In this document: positions 1-9,737 of the stretch, one piece after another | Numbering within the stretch: position 1 is the stretch's first letter | Layout: each line of letters begins with the position of its first letter | Assembly (NCBI GenBank): GCA_003667245.1 | Contig: RCNN01000434.1 | Location: forward strand, 1 to 19,159 | Direction of reading: 5' to 3' | DNA length: 19,159 bases | From: Heterostelium multicystogenum | Lineage: Eukaryota > Evosea > Eumycetozoa > Acytosteliales > Acytosteliaceae | Notes under the pieces: generated by a model | Told to the model about the DNA's origin: nothing | Database searches by the model: none | What the model saw: the letters and a program-made list of their open reading frames with translations, nothing else | Program-made: the position numbers and the translations under genes

Positions 1-1447
1 TCCCATGCTGTCACCCTTGGAGTTGAATTGAAATACTGGTGTCATCAAAACAAAGTTGTCGCTCATTTGAATCTAATCTCTCTTGGCAAATGAATCCCAT
101 AACCTGCATCTGGGTTTTGTTTACCCATTTCAATCATTTGGTTTTGTATATTCTCCAACACAAAGTGATCCCTCTATAGAGTTACGGACGAATTGCATTA
201 GTTGAGCTGCCACTCACTGTGATATTCTTGATCAAAAGTTAACTTACTTGATGACATTTGAGCAAGTAAAGTAAACCAAGCACCAAGTTTGTTTAAATTG
301 ACTCTCTGAAACCATCGATAATAGCTGGACCAGCAACACCGTGAATTTGTAACCATATGAGGCCCATTTGGAGATGTGATATACTCCGCTTTCAATTGAT
401 ATTTAACAGTATTACCAATATCAGCGAACTTTCTGTCTTCCTATAGTTTGTTTCCAATCAACAATCGGTTTAGATAAGATTCGCTGTTGCCATTGCTTTT
501 TGGTGTCATCTAGGCTAACTTACAAAGATTAAAAAGTTGTGTTTTGATGCGATTTGTTCGAGTTGGTTTGACGAAATCTTGGTCGTAAGTCATCGATAAT
601 GTCAACGTGGGTCTTGAGTACACCGATTTCCGAACCGATCGAGTCGGCAAATTCAATACTTCTTGTTTACGTGTGAGATCCACGGCAACTGCAAGATTGG
701 TCTTCTTGGTTGCCATAATATTGAAGAGTTTGGGAGGCAGTTGGGTTGGTGGCAAGCTTGGCACGCTTTCGTATGGGAGATACTTCTTGACTGGCTTTGG
801 AGCTGGGGCAAGCTGGCATTTGAGAGGCAGCTGGTACAGTGCAGCTCTGTTGGCTCAAGGAAAGAGTTGACCAAAGCCAAAGTTGGCTCGTCAAGCTTAC
901 CTTGCTTGGTGAGGGTGTCGATCCACTCTTCCATTGTAATGACAGAGTGCAGCTTGAGTCCGTGCTTGGCGAGCTCTTGGACGTGCACCTGTGTTGACGA
1001 TCGAGCAAGACGACGACATCGGTAACAACCAAACCGCTGGCATTCAAATCACGGACGGTCTCCAAAACAGAGGCACCCGAGGTGACGAGATCTTCGACTA
1101 CCAAAACGTTGTCACCGGCCTTGTAACGACCTTCGATGAGCTGGGCAGTACCGTAGTTCTTGGCCTCCTTACGACGCATGACCATTGGGATGTCGTGGCG
1201 ATCGACATGGCAGTGGCGATGGGGAGAGGCAGTGTATGGTACACACAGACAATGGGTGGCATAGTTTGAGTCTTGGCTGACCTTTTTGGTACATCATCTC
1301 GGCGATCTGTGACAACAATACAGGTGAGCTGACGGTGACTCTCAAATCGATGTAGATTGGCGACATGATACCACTCTTCAATTTGAACTGTCCCAACTTG
1401 ACAGCATTAATCTCATGCAATCTAGTGACCAAAGTATTTAAATCCAT
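1..1447 (-). CDS. UMP synthase (orotate phosphoribosyltransferase / OMP decarboxylase), C-terminus cut by window edge
   Basis: This bifunctional enzyme makes UMP from orotate and PRPP through OMP, the last two steps of de novo pyrimidine synthesis, in the cytosol. The N-terminal OPRT domain starts [20 protein letters not shown] and keeps [26 protein letters not shown] and the PRPP-binding signature [13 protein letters not shown] near 1085-1120. The OMP decarboxylase domain follows from about 700 down, with [24 protein letters not shown] and, just after an intron at 441-523 (GTAAGT...CTATAG), the catalytic DRKFADIG motif. It continues through [17 protein letters not shown] and LLAQMSS to [17 protein letters not shown] at the left edge. 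The start ATG at 1447 gives the normal family N-terminus. At least ten 1-2 nt frame breaks interrupt the gene, for example an extra C giving GCCACCC, a lost G in TGTGGTG, and a lost G in TTGGCC near 648. These look like sequencing errors. The dictyostelid homologue is usually called pyr56; I left the symbol blank because the species is unknown. Confidence 0.93.
441..523 (-). other. Intron in UMP synthase, OMP decarboxylase domain
   Basis: On the minus strand the coding sequence for NFLIF is followed by GTAAGT. It resumes after CTATAG with GAAGACAGAAAG, giving EDRKFADIG in frame. The join restores the catalytic motif of OMP decarboxylase exactly. The length is 83 bp, typical for a dictyostelid intron. 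Confidence 0.85.
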
Positions 1448-2336
1448 GACTTATCTATAAATCTATATATCTAAATCTAATCTATATCTCTCTTTATTCA
1501 ATTACAAATGATATTAAATTAAAACTCGTATGATTCAACTAAATAGTAGTGGTATTAGTTGTCTACATCGGAATTCGACAATGAAAAACTATCGTTTTTA
1601 TAAAAATTCAATTTAATTTGATTTTAATTTATTTATTTTAAATTTGATCTCTAAAGTGCCGGGCACTGAAACTGAGAGGTTCCAATGTAAATAAAATCTT
1701 CCTAAAACATATATTCATTTAACCGTTATATAAGCACTTTATATTACAATGCTACATTAATGTAGTAACAAAAGTAATAGTAATTGAATTTTTTTGAATT
1801 CAATTATAATCATTATGATATGATATTTTGATATATATTAGAGATAATATATTATTAGTATTATTATTATTTATAAGATTGTCTATGATCAATCATGTTT
1901 GAAACACTATTATGATTAGTTATTTAAGTATAAGTTGTATCTTAGTCAAGATTAGTTTGGTGTAAAATTGGAATGTTAAGTTTATTATTTAGTGTTTCAT
2001 GAGTTCGTTCCGTTCCCTCCTTTTTTTAATTTTGTTTTTATATGACAGTAGTTATAAAATATAGTGTAGTAGTTTCATTGTTATATCTATCTGTACAAAG
2101 AAAGAATTGATATGTACACTAATTAGATTAGTTAGATTAACATAGTAGTCATCAGTTATAATACAGATATATCAACCATTGTATATTTATATATATCTCA
2201 TTCATTCAATCATAGTTTCATTCATTCATTGAATCCTTCAATTGACCATTTCAATCAATAAAATTGTATTAATATTTTGAACTACTTTGTAGATATATAT
2301 TTATATACTTGCTACTGGGAGTAGATAATTAAGAAA
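1448..2336. promoter_or_regulatory. Divergent spacer between UMP synthase and DP genes
   Basis: This 889-bp, very AT-rich spacer must hold the promoters of both flanking genes. I see no coding potential. It contains T-rich runs near 1790 and 2022, CATTCATTCA-type repeats at about 2200-2235, and one GC-rich 13-bp palindrome at 1655-1667, listed separately. The DP start is preceded by A-rich sequence (AAGAAAATGAG). No specific TATA box or factor site can be assigned with confidence. Confidence 0.5.
1655..1667. repeat. GC-rich 13-bp perfect palindrome, AGTGCC-G-GGCACT
   Basis: AGTGCC and GGCACT are exact reverse complements around one central G. The element lies 208 bp upstream of the UMP synthase ATG, inside DNA that is otherwise nearly all A and T. 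A weaker outer pairing, TCTCT at 1649-1653 with GAGAG further right, could extend a hairpin. It could be a binding site for a dimeric factor or a small RNA hairpin; the sequence does not decide. Confidence 0.5.
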
Positions 2337-3730
2337 ATGAGTGATCAACAAGATTCATCATCTGCAAATTTTATAGATTTGGAAGAACAACAGCATGCTG
2401 ATTTATACAATAAACCTACTACTACGACTACGACAACAACTACTACGAACAACTCTAATGGTGGAAATGGAAATGGAAATGGAAATGGTGAGCCATCATT
2501 GTCACTTCATGAAAGAGTCATGAGGCTGTGTAAAGAGTCTGGTCTGGACAATTTGGCACGTGACTCTGGTTTCATACAGAATGATATTATACCTACTTTG
2601 AGAGATTATGGCGGTGCCCCTACCACGACAACTACTACGACGATCAATACTCAAGTTGAGCAACAGCCAACGACAACTATAACTACAAACAGACAAACTA
2701 TGGCAGATTACTATTTAATGGGTGATCTGAGGAATAAGAGCAGCATTGGAAGCAACTCTTCTCAAACAACTACACCACCTTTTACTTCACCATACTCCAG
2801 TCAACAGTCTGCTCTCTCACAGCAAAGTTCAACGCTTTCTGCACACCACAACCTGAACACTAGTTTAAATAGCTCACTTGATATGTCGCTAAATCAATCG
2901 ATAATACAGAGCTGCCTTCACTCAACACTGGTCTCAATCATCTCTTTGATCAGAACAATTTGGCCGATGATCCGGCTGGTAAGAAATCAAAGAAAGAGGA
3001 TAAGGGATTGAGATTCCTGAGTCTGAAGGTTTGCCAAAGGTGCAGTCAAAGACAAACACTTCCTACACAGAGGTGTCCAACGAGATTATTAATGATATTA
3101 TCCAAGAGAATATCAAGGCTGGCTTGGGGCAGGCAGAAGTCAAAAACAAACACAATGAAGCGTCGTATCTATGACGTCTTGAACGTATTCCAGGCAATGG
3201 GAATTATCACCAAAGAGAAACAGAGTATCAGCTGGATTGGACTTCCCACCTCCGCCCCACCCCCTCTTTCACATACATCACTAGAGCGCCAGAAGCAGGA
3301 TCTGCAGGCTCGTCTCCGTGCTAAAAAGCAGGCGTACAAGGACCTTCAATTCCAAGAGCGACTCTACCATACACTGATAGACCGTAATGAAGAGATGGTC
3401 AACAGTGCCAACAATTCAAGCAATGGTAGCAATGCTGGCTCTGCAAATGGCGAGAACGACCGCATTCATTTGCCGTTCATTGTCGTCAACACAAAGAGTA
3501 CATCGGTAATCAATTGCGAGGTGGAGTCAGACAGATCAAAATACTTTTTCAACTTTACACAGCCTTTTGAGATACACGACGATAGCGAATTGATAAAGAA
3601 ACTCACATTCATTCCACTGCAAACCACCAAAAGTACACACTACAAAAAGAAAAGAAGAAAGGACGACAATTCATTTATCGATTCATCCATAGATCAATCA
3701 TTTGACCTTAATGGAGCCGAGAATGATTAG
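2337..3730 (+). CDS. DP-family transcription factor (E2F dimerisation partner)
   Basis: DP proteins pair with E2F to bind promoters of S-phase genes. The N-terminal part is low in complexity: Thr runs, a Gly-Asn repeat and Ser/Gln-rich stretches, interrupted by a better-structured segment, LHERVMRLCKESGLDNLA. From about 2985 the DNA-binding winged helix reads KGLRFLSLKVC, then SYTEVSNEIINDII in a second frame, then MKRRIYDVLNVFQAMGIIT and WIGLP. RRIYD is the E2F/DP recognition-helix motif, and AMxIIxKEKxxIxWIGLP favours DP over E2F. A coiled-coil dimerisation stretch follows (LERQKQDLQARLRAKKQAY), then the DP C-terminal domain (LPFIVVNTKSTSVINCEV, FNFTQPFEIHDDSELIKKL) and a basic tail. There are three frame breaks: near 2900-2910, near 3032 (about one base missing between GTTTGC and CAAAG) and near 3155. 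The last two fall inside the DNA-binding domain but leave conserved residues on both sides. The stop is TAG at 3728. Confidence 0.9.
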
Positions 3731-4439
3731 AATGTCTTGTTCTATATATTTTCACTTTTTTTTTCCAACACGAGCCAAACACCACCAGTCAACTTCATCT
3801 GTTATATTTATTCCAATTCCAAATTCCAACAAATTCCAAAAATCCAATTCTAAATTCCAACAAATTCCAAATTCCAAAATCCAAACAAATCCATCCCATC
3901 AATTGTAATATCTATATATTTATATACATTTAAAATTTAAAAAGAAGTCCAGAGTATTATTTTCATCATTCTTACTAACTATATACAACCCCTATTCACT
4001 CATGTTAATCTTAAATAAAAAATGACTTAAACTATGACTATACAAATACCAACAGTAGTAATCGTTTTTTGATTGCTAATATTACATCCCTGGTTGCAAT
4101 CGGCTGAAATTTCTTTTTGTTCAAATTATTATGATAATTTTATCTCGATAAAGATTTATTGTGCAAATTCCAAAGATGTGTTTAGTTGGAGTGGGGTAAT
4201 CTTGTTTGCACAACTGATGTGGTTGACGATTTTTTTTTTGTTTTTAGTGTTTTTTTTTTTTGGAATTTGCCTGCATTTGTGGTTGCAAAAGCCTTGAAAA
4301 ACGATATTAAAAATAAAAAAATGGTTTTTTTACATCATTTTCAAAAGAAAGAGAAATCAATATCAATATCAGTAATTTATATTACTTTATTTTTGGTTAT
4401 TTAGCTTAGTGTACTCGCTGTTGCTTTTGATTTTTGTGA
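3731..4439. other. Spacer downstream of DP: 3' UTR repeats, then AT-rich DNA
   Basis: The first 170 bp is the likely DP 3' UTR, with an AATTCC repeat. Between about 4070 and 4300 is a slightly less AT-rich patch containing GGTTGCAA twice (near 4092 and 4281) and two long oligo-dT runs near 4220 and 4250. Short open frames here have no recognisable protein character and are dominated by T-run Phe codons. I found no RNA gene. Confidence 0.4.
3809..3894 (+). repeat. Imperfect AATTCCAA tandem repeat in the DP 3' UTR
   Basis: The stretch is built from AAATTCCAAC/AAATTCCAAA units. The 20-mer AAATTCCAACAAATTCCAAA occurs at 3821-3840 and again at 3852-3871. The plus strand has no G from about 3802 to 3904, a marked strand asymmetry. 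It follows the DP stop codon by about 80 bp and is probably transcribed as 3' UTR. Confidence 0.7.
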
Positions 4440-4829
4440 CATAATCATTTCATATTTCTATCTTTTTATAACATTCCAATCTTTGATAAAAGAAAAGAAA
4501 GATCAACGACACCTACGAGATCAATATTGTTTGCAATCACCACAAATCACAATCAACTTGTCCAACCATCAAAACAACACCCACATCCACATTCACCACA
4601 TCCACAACAACATCATCATAACATTCCAATTCTAGACCAGTTTTTAGACACCCGATTTGGATATTTCCAAAAGACTTCACTCCACAAAAGGATTTAGTTT
4701 TTTTGACGATCGTCCCAAATCAGTCAAAGAACAAACAAACCTCTGACCATACATACCACCTCAGGAACAAAACAAACAAACAGTAATGTTTGTGATTTGA
4801 CAGATATAGAAATTTCAGAAATATATTAG
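4440..4829 (+). CDS. Possible unrecognised coding stretch, His/Pro/Gln-rich, no start codon
   Basis: A frame with no ATG is open from 4440 to the TAG at 4695. It reads NIPIFDKRKERSTTPTRS, then a His/Pro/Gln-rich part (HPHPHSPHPQQHHH), then NIPILDQFLDTRFGYFQK. After apparent frame shifts like those in the neighbouring genes it could continue as PKDFTPQKDLVFF, DDRPKSVKEQTN, YIPPQEQNKQT and finally SNVCDLTDIEISEIY with a TAG at 4827. The base composition (C and A rich) is unlike the flanking spacer. I recognise no family. It could be the last exon of a small gene, a broken gene, or a CA-rich leader of the HTTM gene, whose ATG lies 49 bp downstream. The absence of a start codon keeps confidence low. 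Confidence 0.25.
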
Positions 4830-4877
4830 ATTTAATATAATTACTCAGTGTAACAACCAGATAATTAGATTGATATA

Positions 4878-7098
4878 ATGTTTATGAATAGCAAGGACAA
4901 GTCTTCCAAAGACTACAACAGCGACAGCAAGCCAGTATGGAGGAGATTGTTCGATATCTTCATTGCAAAACACTCTCTATTTGGACTATAGAAGTATGGC
5001 TTTGTACAGAGTGGCAATGTCAATGTACTTGCTTTCCGATCTTTTTTGGCGTGCTCAATACATCACACACCACTACTCTTGGTATGGACAGTTCCCCATG
5101 TCGATGGGAGAGCAGGGTACAGAGCTGAGATTTTTCCTTTCACTTGATAAATGGTTCAGTCTACTTCCAGCTACTCATGTTTGCCATTTCATGGATGTTT
5201 GCAACGATGATGCTTGTTGGATATAGAACACGACTATCTGCGTTCATGTCATATATACTTTTGGCTTCGTTGCAGAATCGTAATATCTATGTTTTGGACG
5301 GTAGCGATGATTATGTGAGATGCATGCTTTTCTGGCTAATATTTATGCCAAGCGGAAAACTCTACTCAATCGACTCCCTTAAAAATTCAGCCATCCACAA
5401 ATACCTCGTCCTCATCAGATAATTTTTAACTACAGACACCTATCATTTGCATCCATTGGATTTATTGTCCAATTCTCGACTATATATATATTCACAGCAT
5501 TGTTTGAAGCACGGAGACGACTGGCATGTTTCATATGATGCAGTTCACTACGCACTGAACCTCAAAGAATTCAACTATGGACTCCAAATATATTGAACCA
5601 ATTTCCAGAGTTTCTCAGATTCCTCACTAGAGTATGTTATGTACTAGTAGCAAATAGGATTAGCATTTCGCAATTTGAAGTACATTGACTAACCAATAAT
5701 ATTCAGATTACACTGGCATTTGAATATGCAGGACCCATTTTAATGGTATCACCAATCTTCAACACCCAACTAAGATTACTTTCTATTTTTGGATTCAATA
5801 GCAATGCCATATTGGATTTGGTGCATGTATCAATATCTATCTTTTTATTGTTATTCCAATGGTTTGTTCATTTGGTTTTATCCCAACTCCATTTTGGGAA
5901 TATGTTATCGCTAAGATTTCATCAGATCCTGATAGAAATAGCCTAAGTGTAAGTGTTACAATTTTAACAAATCAAATCAAATCAAATCAAATCTTAACAT
6001 TCTTTTCTTTATATACATTGCGACGTCTAGATTTACTATGATAGCAAATCAAAGAATGTTGAATATTTGCTATTTGCTTTCAAGAAATTCTTTTTAATTT
6101 CACAAACACCAATTATTAAAGTTGGAAATAATTCTCATTCCAGTGGAGCATCATCATCTAATATGGATAGAGAAGACGCAGTGCATCATGAGGATGACGG
6201 TATATATGTTTGCAGAATTCTCACACTCTGACCACCAATTGAAATCGAAATACTTTTTCTGTTCAGTTCCAAGGTGAAATCTACAATGACTACGATGCAT
6301 TTGTTGTAATGGTATCACAATCATGGTTACTCTGGCCAATTGAAATCGTTGTAAATTCACCATTCTTTGAGAGAATCTTAAGTAAATTCCATTATTTGAT
6401 TGTATGTATCACTTCTGAAGCAACTTGGAGGACAAAGTTCAAAACTGACACTACCATTTTTGAATATAGGATTGGCTAAACAACAGTAATAGCGAATATA
6501 ATTTAAATAGATATAAATCATCTTTATCCAGTGGTAAAAAGGAAAGCAGCAACAATTTATTGAGTCGAGTCGGAAGAATTTTGTTTACCATTGTGATTCC
6601 ATTGATATTCATCATTTTACGTTCCTTACTGGAATTACAATGGATGGATGAGACAAACAGATCCCCTCTATCCGTCTCCACACTTTGCATCGCTAGCCTA
6701 TGTCTTCAAGACTGACCAGTGGTGGGGAATGTTTGCACCCAACCCACCTAAGTACAGTCCGTTGGCTGGTGATTCCAGCGAATTTCGAGAGGTACACAGG
6801 TGTCGATCTGCTTCAGTCCGAGCTGGTAGCCGCCGACTACAAAGCAGACCCCATTTACACATTTCAACAGCGGGACAGCGTCAGCGCAACTTCCTCATGT
6901 CAATTCTGTTCCACGAAGATCTTCGTCTTCACTACGGTCGTTTCCTCTGCAGAACCTGGAACATCTACTACCCCGACCCAGAGCGTGGCAAACTCAAAAA
7001 TTTCAAAATCGTTTGCCGTCCAAAGAAACACACGTCCACCCTACGACGATACACCACCCGACTATTTTAAAGAGGATATTTGGGTACATACTTGTTAA
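4878..7098 (+). CDS. HTTM-domain multipass membrane protein fused to a DCC-like (DUF393) domain
   Basis: The HTTM domain is the membrane part shared with vitamin K-dependent gamma-carboxylase. It is seen as LDYRSMALYRVAMSMYLLSD, THHYSWYGQFP, LMFAISWMFATMMLVGYRTR, SLQNRNIYVLDGSDDYVRCM and FWLIFMPSGKLYSIDSL, then a second hydrophobic set after the intron at 5632-5706 (ITLAFEYAGPILMVSPIF, HIGFGACINIYLFIVIPM). After the intron at 5949-6030 comes IYYDSKSKNVEYLLFAFKKF, matching the YDGxCxFC start of DCC domains but without either Cys. NDYDAFVVMVSQSWLLWP matches the DCC tail. After the intron at 6402-6469 come two more membrane helices and the block DQWWGMFAPNPP...LVIPANFERYTGVDLLQSEL...HYGRFLCRTWN...DIWVHTC, which matches the C-terminus of bacterial HTTM-DCC proteins. 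Several frame breaks occur (near 4980, 5800, 6200, 6275, 6650-6760, 6890, 7010). The start could also be the second ATG at 4884. The biochemical function is unknown. Confidence 0.85.
5632..5706 (+). other. Intron 1 of the HTTM gene
   Basis: GTATGT at 5632 and ATTCAG ending at 5706 join ...FLTR to ITLAFEYAG in frame. This restores the continuous HTTM helix pattern seen in the family. Length 75 bp. Confidence 0.8.
5949..6030 (+). other. Intron 2 of the HTTM gene, with a CAAAT microsatellite
   Basis: GTAAGT at 5949 and GTCTAG ending at 6030 join the end of the HTTM domain (SDPDRNSLS) to the DCC-like domain (IYYDSK) in frame. The intron contains about five tandem CAAAT units near 5969-5993. It lies exactly at the boundary between the two domains. 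Confidence 0.75.
6402..6469 (+). other. Intron 3 of the HTTM gene
   Basis: GTATGT at 6402 and ATATAG ending at 6469 join ILSKFHYLI to DWLNNSNSEYN in frame. The intron removes several stops. Length 68 bp. Confidence 0.75.
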
Positions 7099-7486
7099 TT
7101 GTTTTTTTCACTACAACAAGCCTCATCAATTAAATCATCGACATATTATTGATTTTGATCAAAATCAGTCAATCTAATAAATCAACTTTTAATTAACCTA
7201 ATCATTCATCAATGTGAATACTTTGTGTTAAACGTAATTATTTGCAAGTCTAATAAATAAATTAAAGACAATCATGCCAATCATGATCATCATGCTAATG
7301 CTATTTCAAAAAGTGGGAAATTTCATTAATCATGCATTACTAAATTGAGAATGATATTTATTTTTGATCTCAAATTTGAAAATTAATTTAATACTTAAAC
7401 TGCTGTATTATTAATAAATTAGTCATATTTCTAAATCATTAAAGTTATAACTTTATAGATCATTATCATTACTTCATTTTATCATC
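7099..7486. promoter_or_regulatory. Spacer between the HTTM and GST genes
   Basis: This 388-bp AT-rich spacer lies between two genes on the same strand, so it should hold the HTTM 3' UTR and the GST promoter. A patch near 7270-7305 is rich in overlapping CATGATCATCATG-type dyads. I see no open frame or RNA gene. Confidence 0.4.
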
Positions 7487-8251
7487 ATGTCAAAGATCTG
7501 TTTATATGGTGACTTGATGTCACAACCTTGTAGAGCTGTTGCTTGGGTGCTTGCATACGGCAACATTCCTTACGATATGAAGTTGGTTCAAGTGTTGAAG
7601 GGTGAGCATAGAACTGAAGAAATATAAGAAGATGTATGTGTAGCATAGCAGCATAGCAATTGTACCACACCAATATCAAGATGCAGCTAACTTACGTTGT
7701 TTGTAACCCATTCATCGGTGGTTTCCTTTCTAATTTAGAAATCCATTTTCGAAGATACCTGCTCTCAAAAGTAGATGATCATGTCCTTTTAGAATCACAT
7801 GCACAAATGCGATATTTAGCATCAAAGTATAAGTTGGAATCACTCTATCCATCTGACTTGATTAAAAGAGCAGATGTAGATAGCTTCCTTGACTGGCATC
7901 ATCTAAACCTTAGAAAACCATGCTTTACTTATTTCGTGAGCAAGTACATGCTACCGAAATTCAACATGCCAACAAACCCTGAGAAAGTCGAGGCCGGAGG
8001 CCAAAGAGGTATCAAAGGCACTCTACTTGTTTGAAAAGCATTGGCTACACGAGGGTAAAACAACCATTTATCAATGGCCAGGAGATGACACTTGCAGACA
8101 TCTCTGCCTTCTGTGAGATTATCCAACTTGCCCTTTTTAAATACGACTTCTCGGCAAACAAGCATCTCACGAGTGGATGAAGAGAATGGAGCAACAGAAA
8201 GGCTACCAAGAATCACATAAAATTCATAAAATCGCTGTATCAAAGTTATAA
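7487..8251 (+). CDS. Theta-like glutathione S-transferase
   Basis: GSTs conjugate glutathione to electrophiles in the cytosol. The N-terminal thioredoxin-fold domain begins MSKICLYGDLMSQPCRAVAW; the Ser of SQPCR matches the catalytic serine of theta-class enzymes. After an intron at 7634-7738 it continues as INPFSKIPALKVDDHVLLES, carrying the cis-Pro of KIPAL and the ES glutathione-contact motif, then HAQMRYLASKY. The helical C-terminal domain has VDSFLDWHHLNLRKPCFTYF, ALYLFEKHWL, PFINGQEMTLADISAFCEI (the N-capping/hydrophobic staple region with LAD) and a final EWMKRMEQQKGYQESH. The length of about 220 residues fits the theta family. Frame breaks occur near 7620 (extra A), 7765 (an AAAA run where AAA is expected), 8000, 8065 and 8165. 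The start is the only ATG giving the conserved beta strand. Confidence 0.9.
7634..7738 (+). other. Intron in the GST gene
   Basis: GTATGT at 7634 and AATTTAG ending at 7738 join EEYKK to INPFSKIPAL, which is continuous in theta GSTs. The 105-bp interval holds stops in the flanking frames. The join tolerates one extra A in the run just upstream. Confidence 0.75.
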
Positions 8252-8345
8252 TCTAAACAATGCGATAAGAATAAACAACATGTACATTCCATCAAAACGC
8301 GTACCTATGTAAATATAAAGCTAATACTACAGTTTATTAGAGTCG

Positions 8346-9248
8346 CTATTTGGGACGAGGACACAGTTCGGTACATTCGAACGGCTGGATGAAGAGAACA
8401 ATAACAAGTGCAGTGATAGCTGCAGCTATACAAAGTACAATAAAAAGTAAGGCACCAAATCGGTTTAGGTGAGAAATTGCCTCTGAGTAACTGTCGGTAT
8501 ACCTGGAAGTACCGAATCGGGCTGTAGAGAATAAAGAGTGATCCAAGCGCTACAAAGGTGATTCCACCGCCACGTGATGTTCCGAACCTTTGCTAGCGCC
8601 ACTCCAAGTGCAATGCTGGAGAGTCCAGTACGCAGCCAAGCCAAGAAGGTTCTCTCATTGGCAAGATGGTCACGTGCCACCGAACCCTTGTTTTCAAGTA
8701 TCTTTGTAAACAATACACGCCTAATGTGATCTTTTGATTTAGATATATCGCCAGAATCGGTAATCTGTTGGTTTCAAATCCTGTTTGGTTTTGGGCGTTT
8801 TATTTCCAATAGATGATGAACTGTGTCTCAAAGGTGAATGAATTGTTTTGGTTGAAGGTAATTCCAAATTTGAATTGGACAATGATTTTGGTTGATTCCT
8901 TTTCTTTACACCATATAATTTGGTGTACTATTTGTTAAACTTTGTTTTTCTAAATTAATTTTATTATTATCTACATTATTAGTTTCTACTTTATTATTAT
9001 TATTATTACTATTATTATTATCAATACTATTATTAATATTTGTATTATTATTATTTGTATTATTATTTATTACTATTATTATTATTACTATTATTATTTA
9101 CTAAACTATCTTGTTCTAGAGAATTTAGATTTTGATCATTTATATTATCTTCATCATCATTTCTAGAATTTGTATTTGTATTTCCTACTATACCTGAGAT
9201 ATTATTATTACTATTATTATTATTATTATTATTTATGTTATTCTCCAT
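8346..9248 (-). CDS. DUF202 membrane protein with a long Asn-rich N-terminal tail
   Basis: The C-terminal half is a DUF202 domain: ARDHLANERTFLAWLRTGL followed by SSIALGVALAK (helix 1), then in other frames FGTSRGGGITFVALGSLFIL (helix 2), YSPIRYFQVYRQLLRGNFSP and NRFGALLFIVLCIAAAITAL (helix 3). NERTFLAWLRT is the family hallmark. DUF202 proteins are small integral membrane proteins, and the fold is also found in the fungal VTC polyphosphate complex; no enzymatic role is established here. The N-terminus, from the ATG at 9248 (MENNINNNN), is a disordered Asn-rich stretch encoded by AAT/AAC repeats. It runs into a Ser/Lys/Pro-rich linker (LSNSNLELPSTKTIHSPL, SKSKDHIRRVLFTKILEN). Frame breaks occur near 9065, 8925, 8770, 8580 (extra G) and 8465 (extra A). 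The link between the Asn-rich part and the domain is inferred from open frames with no other start. Confidence 0.8.
8935..9240 (-). repeat. ATT/AAT microsatellite coding an Asn-rich tract
   Basis: The plus strand reads as long runs of ATT/TTA/TAC triplets. On the minus strand this is AAT/AAC/AGT, giving Asn with scattered Ser, Thr and Ile. It sits at the N-terminus of the DUF202 protein. Such tracts are common in dictyostelid proteins and slip easily, so the local frame is uncertain. Confidence 0.75.
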
Positions 9249-9737
9249 CTATTCATCAATTTATCTATCTAATTCTTAATTTACTTTAAGTGGAATAATA
9301 ATTAGGACTATAATCTATCTTTTATCATTTCCTTCTATCTACGAATCTAACCTTCATCAATTAACAATAATAATAATACTATATTTAATTTATTCAAATC
9401 ATTTTTAAATTAGTAATCATATTGTTATTATAAAATAAGAACCAATCACACATCATTAACATTTATCAAAATTATAATTATTATTAATTTATTTATTAAG
9501 GTGTTTAAAACAATATTATTTTTTTTAATGATCAATTAGTCATTGTTTAATACTATTGAGTGATTACTAAATTCTCATAATCTCAGATATGAATACACAG
9601 ACAAATAGAATATTAAGATATCTTCACTTCATGATTGGTTGTTGATGTTGTTATTATTAGTATTATTATTATTCAGTTCATGCTAAGTTTAAAGCATTGA
9701 ATAGTACAAATCATGTAGATTGTTACGTATTGCTTGT

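Noticed and set aside
1..3730. UMP synthase and DP as pseudogenes
   Set aside because: Catalytic and DNA-binding motifs are intact on both sides of every break, and introns keep proper splice sites. Essential single-copy genes would not all decay together.
4073..4404. Small plus-strand open frames before the HTTM gene
   Set aside because: They depend on T runs coding Phe and have no start context or protein character.
7629..7680. Coding continuity of GST through 7634-7738
   Set aside because: The stretch has stops and non-GST sequence, while removing a GT...AG intron restores the theta-GST alignment.
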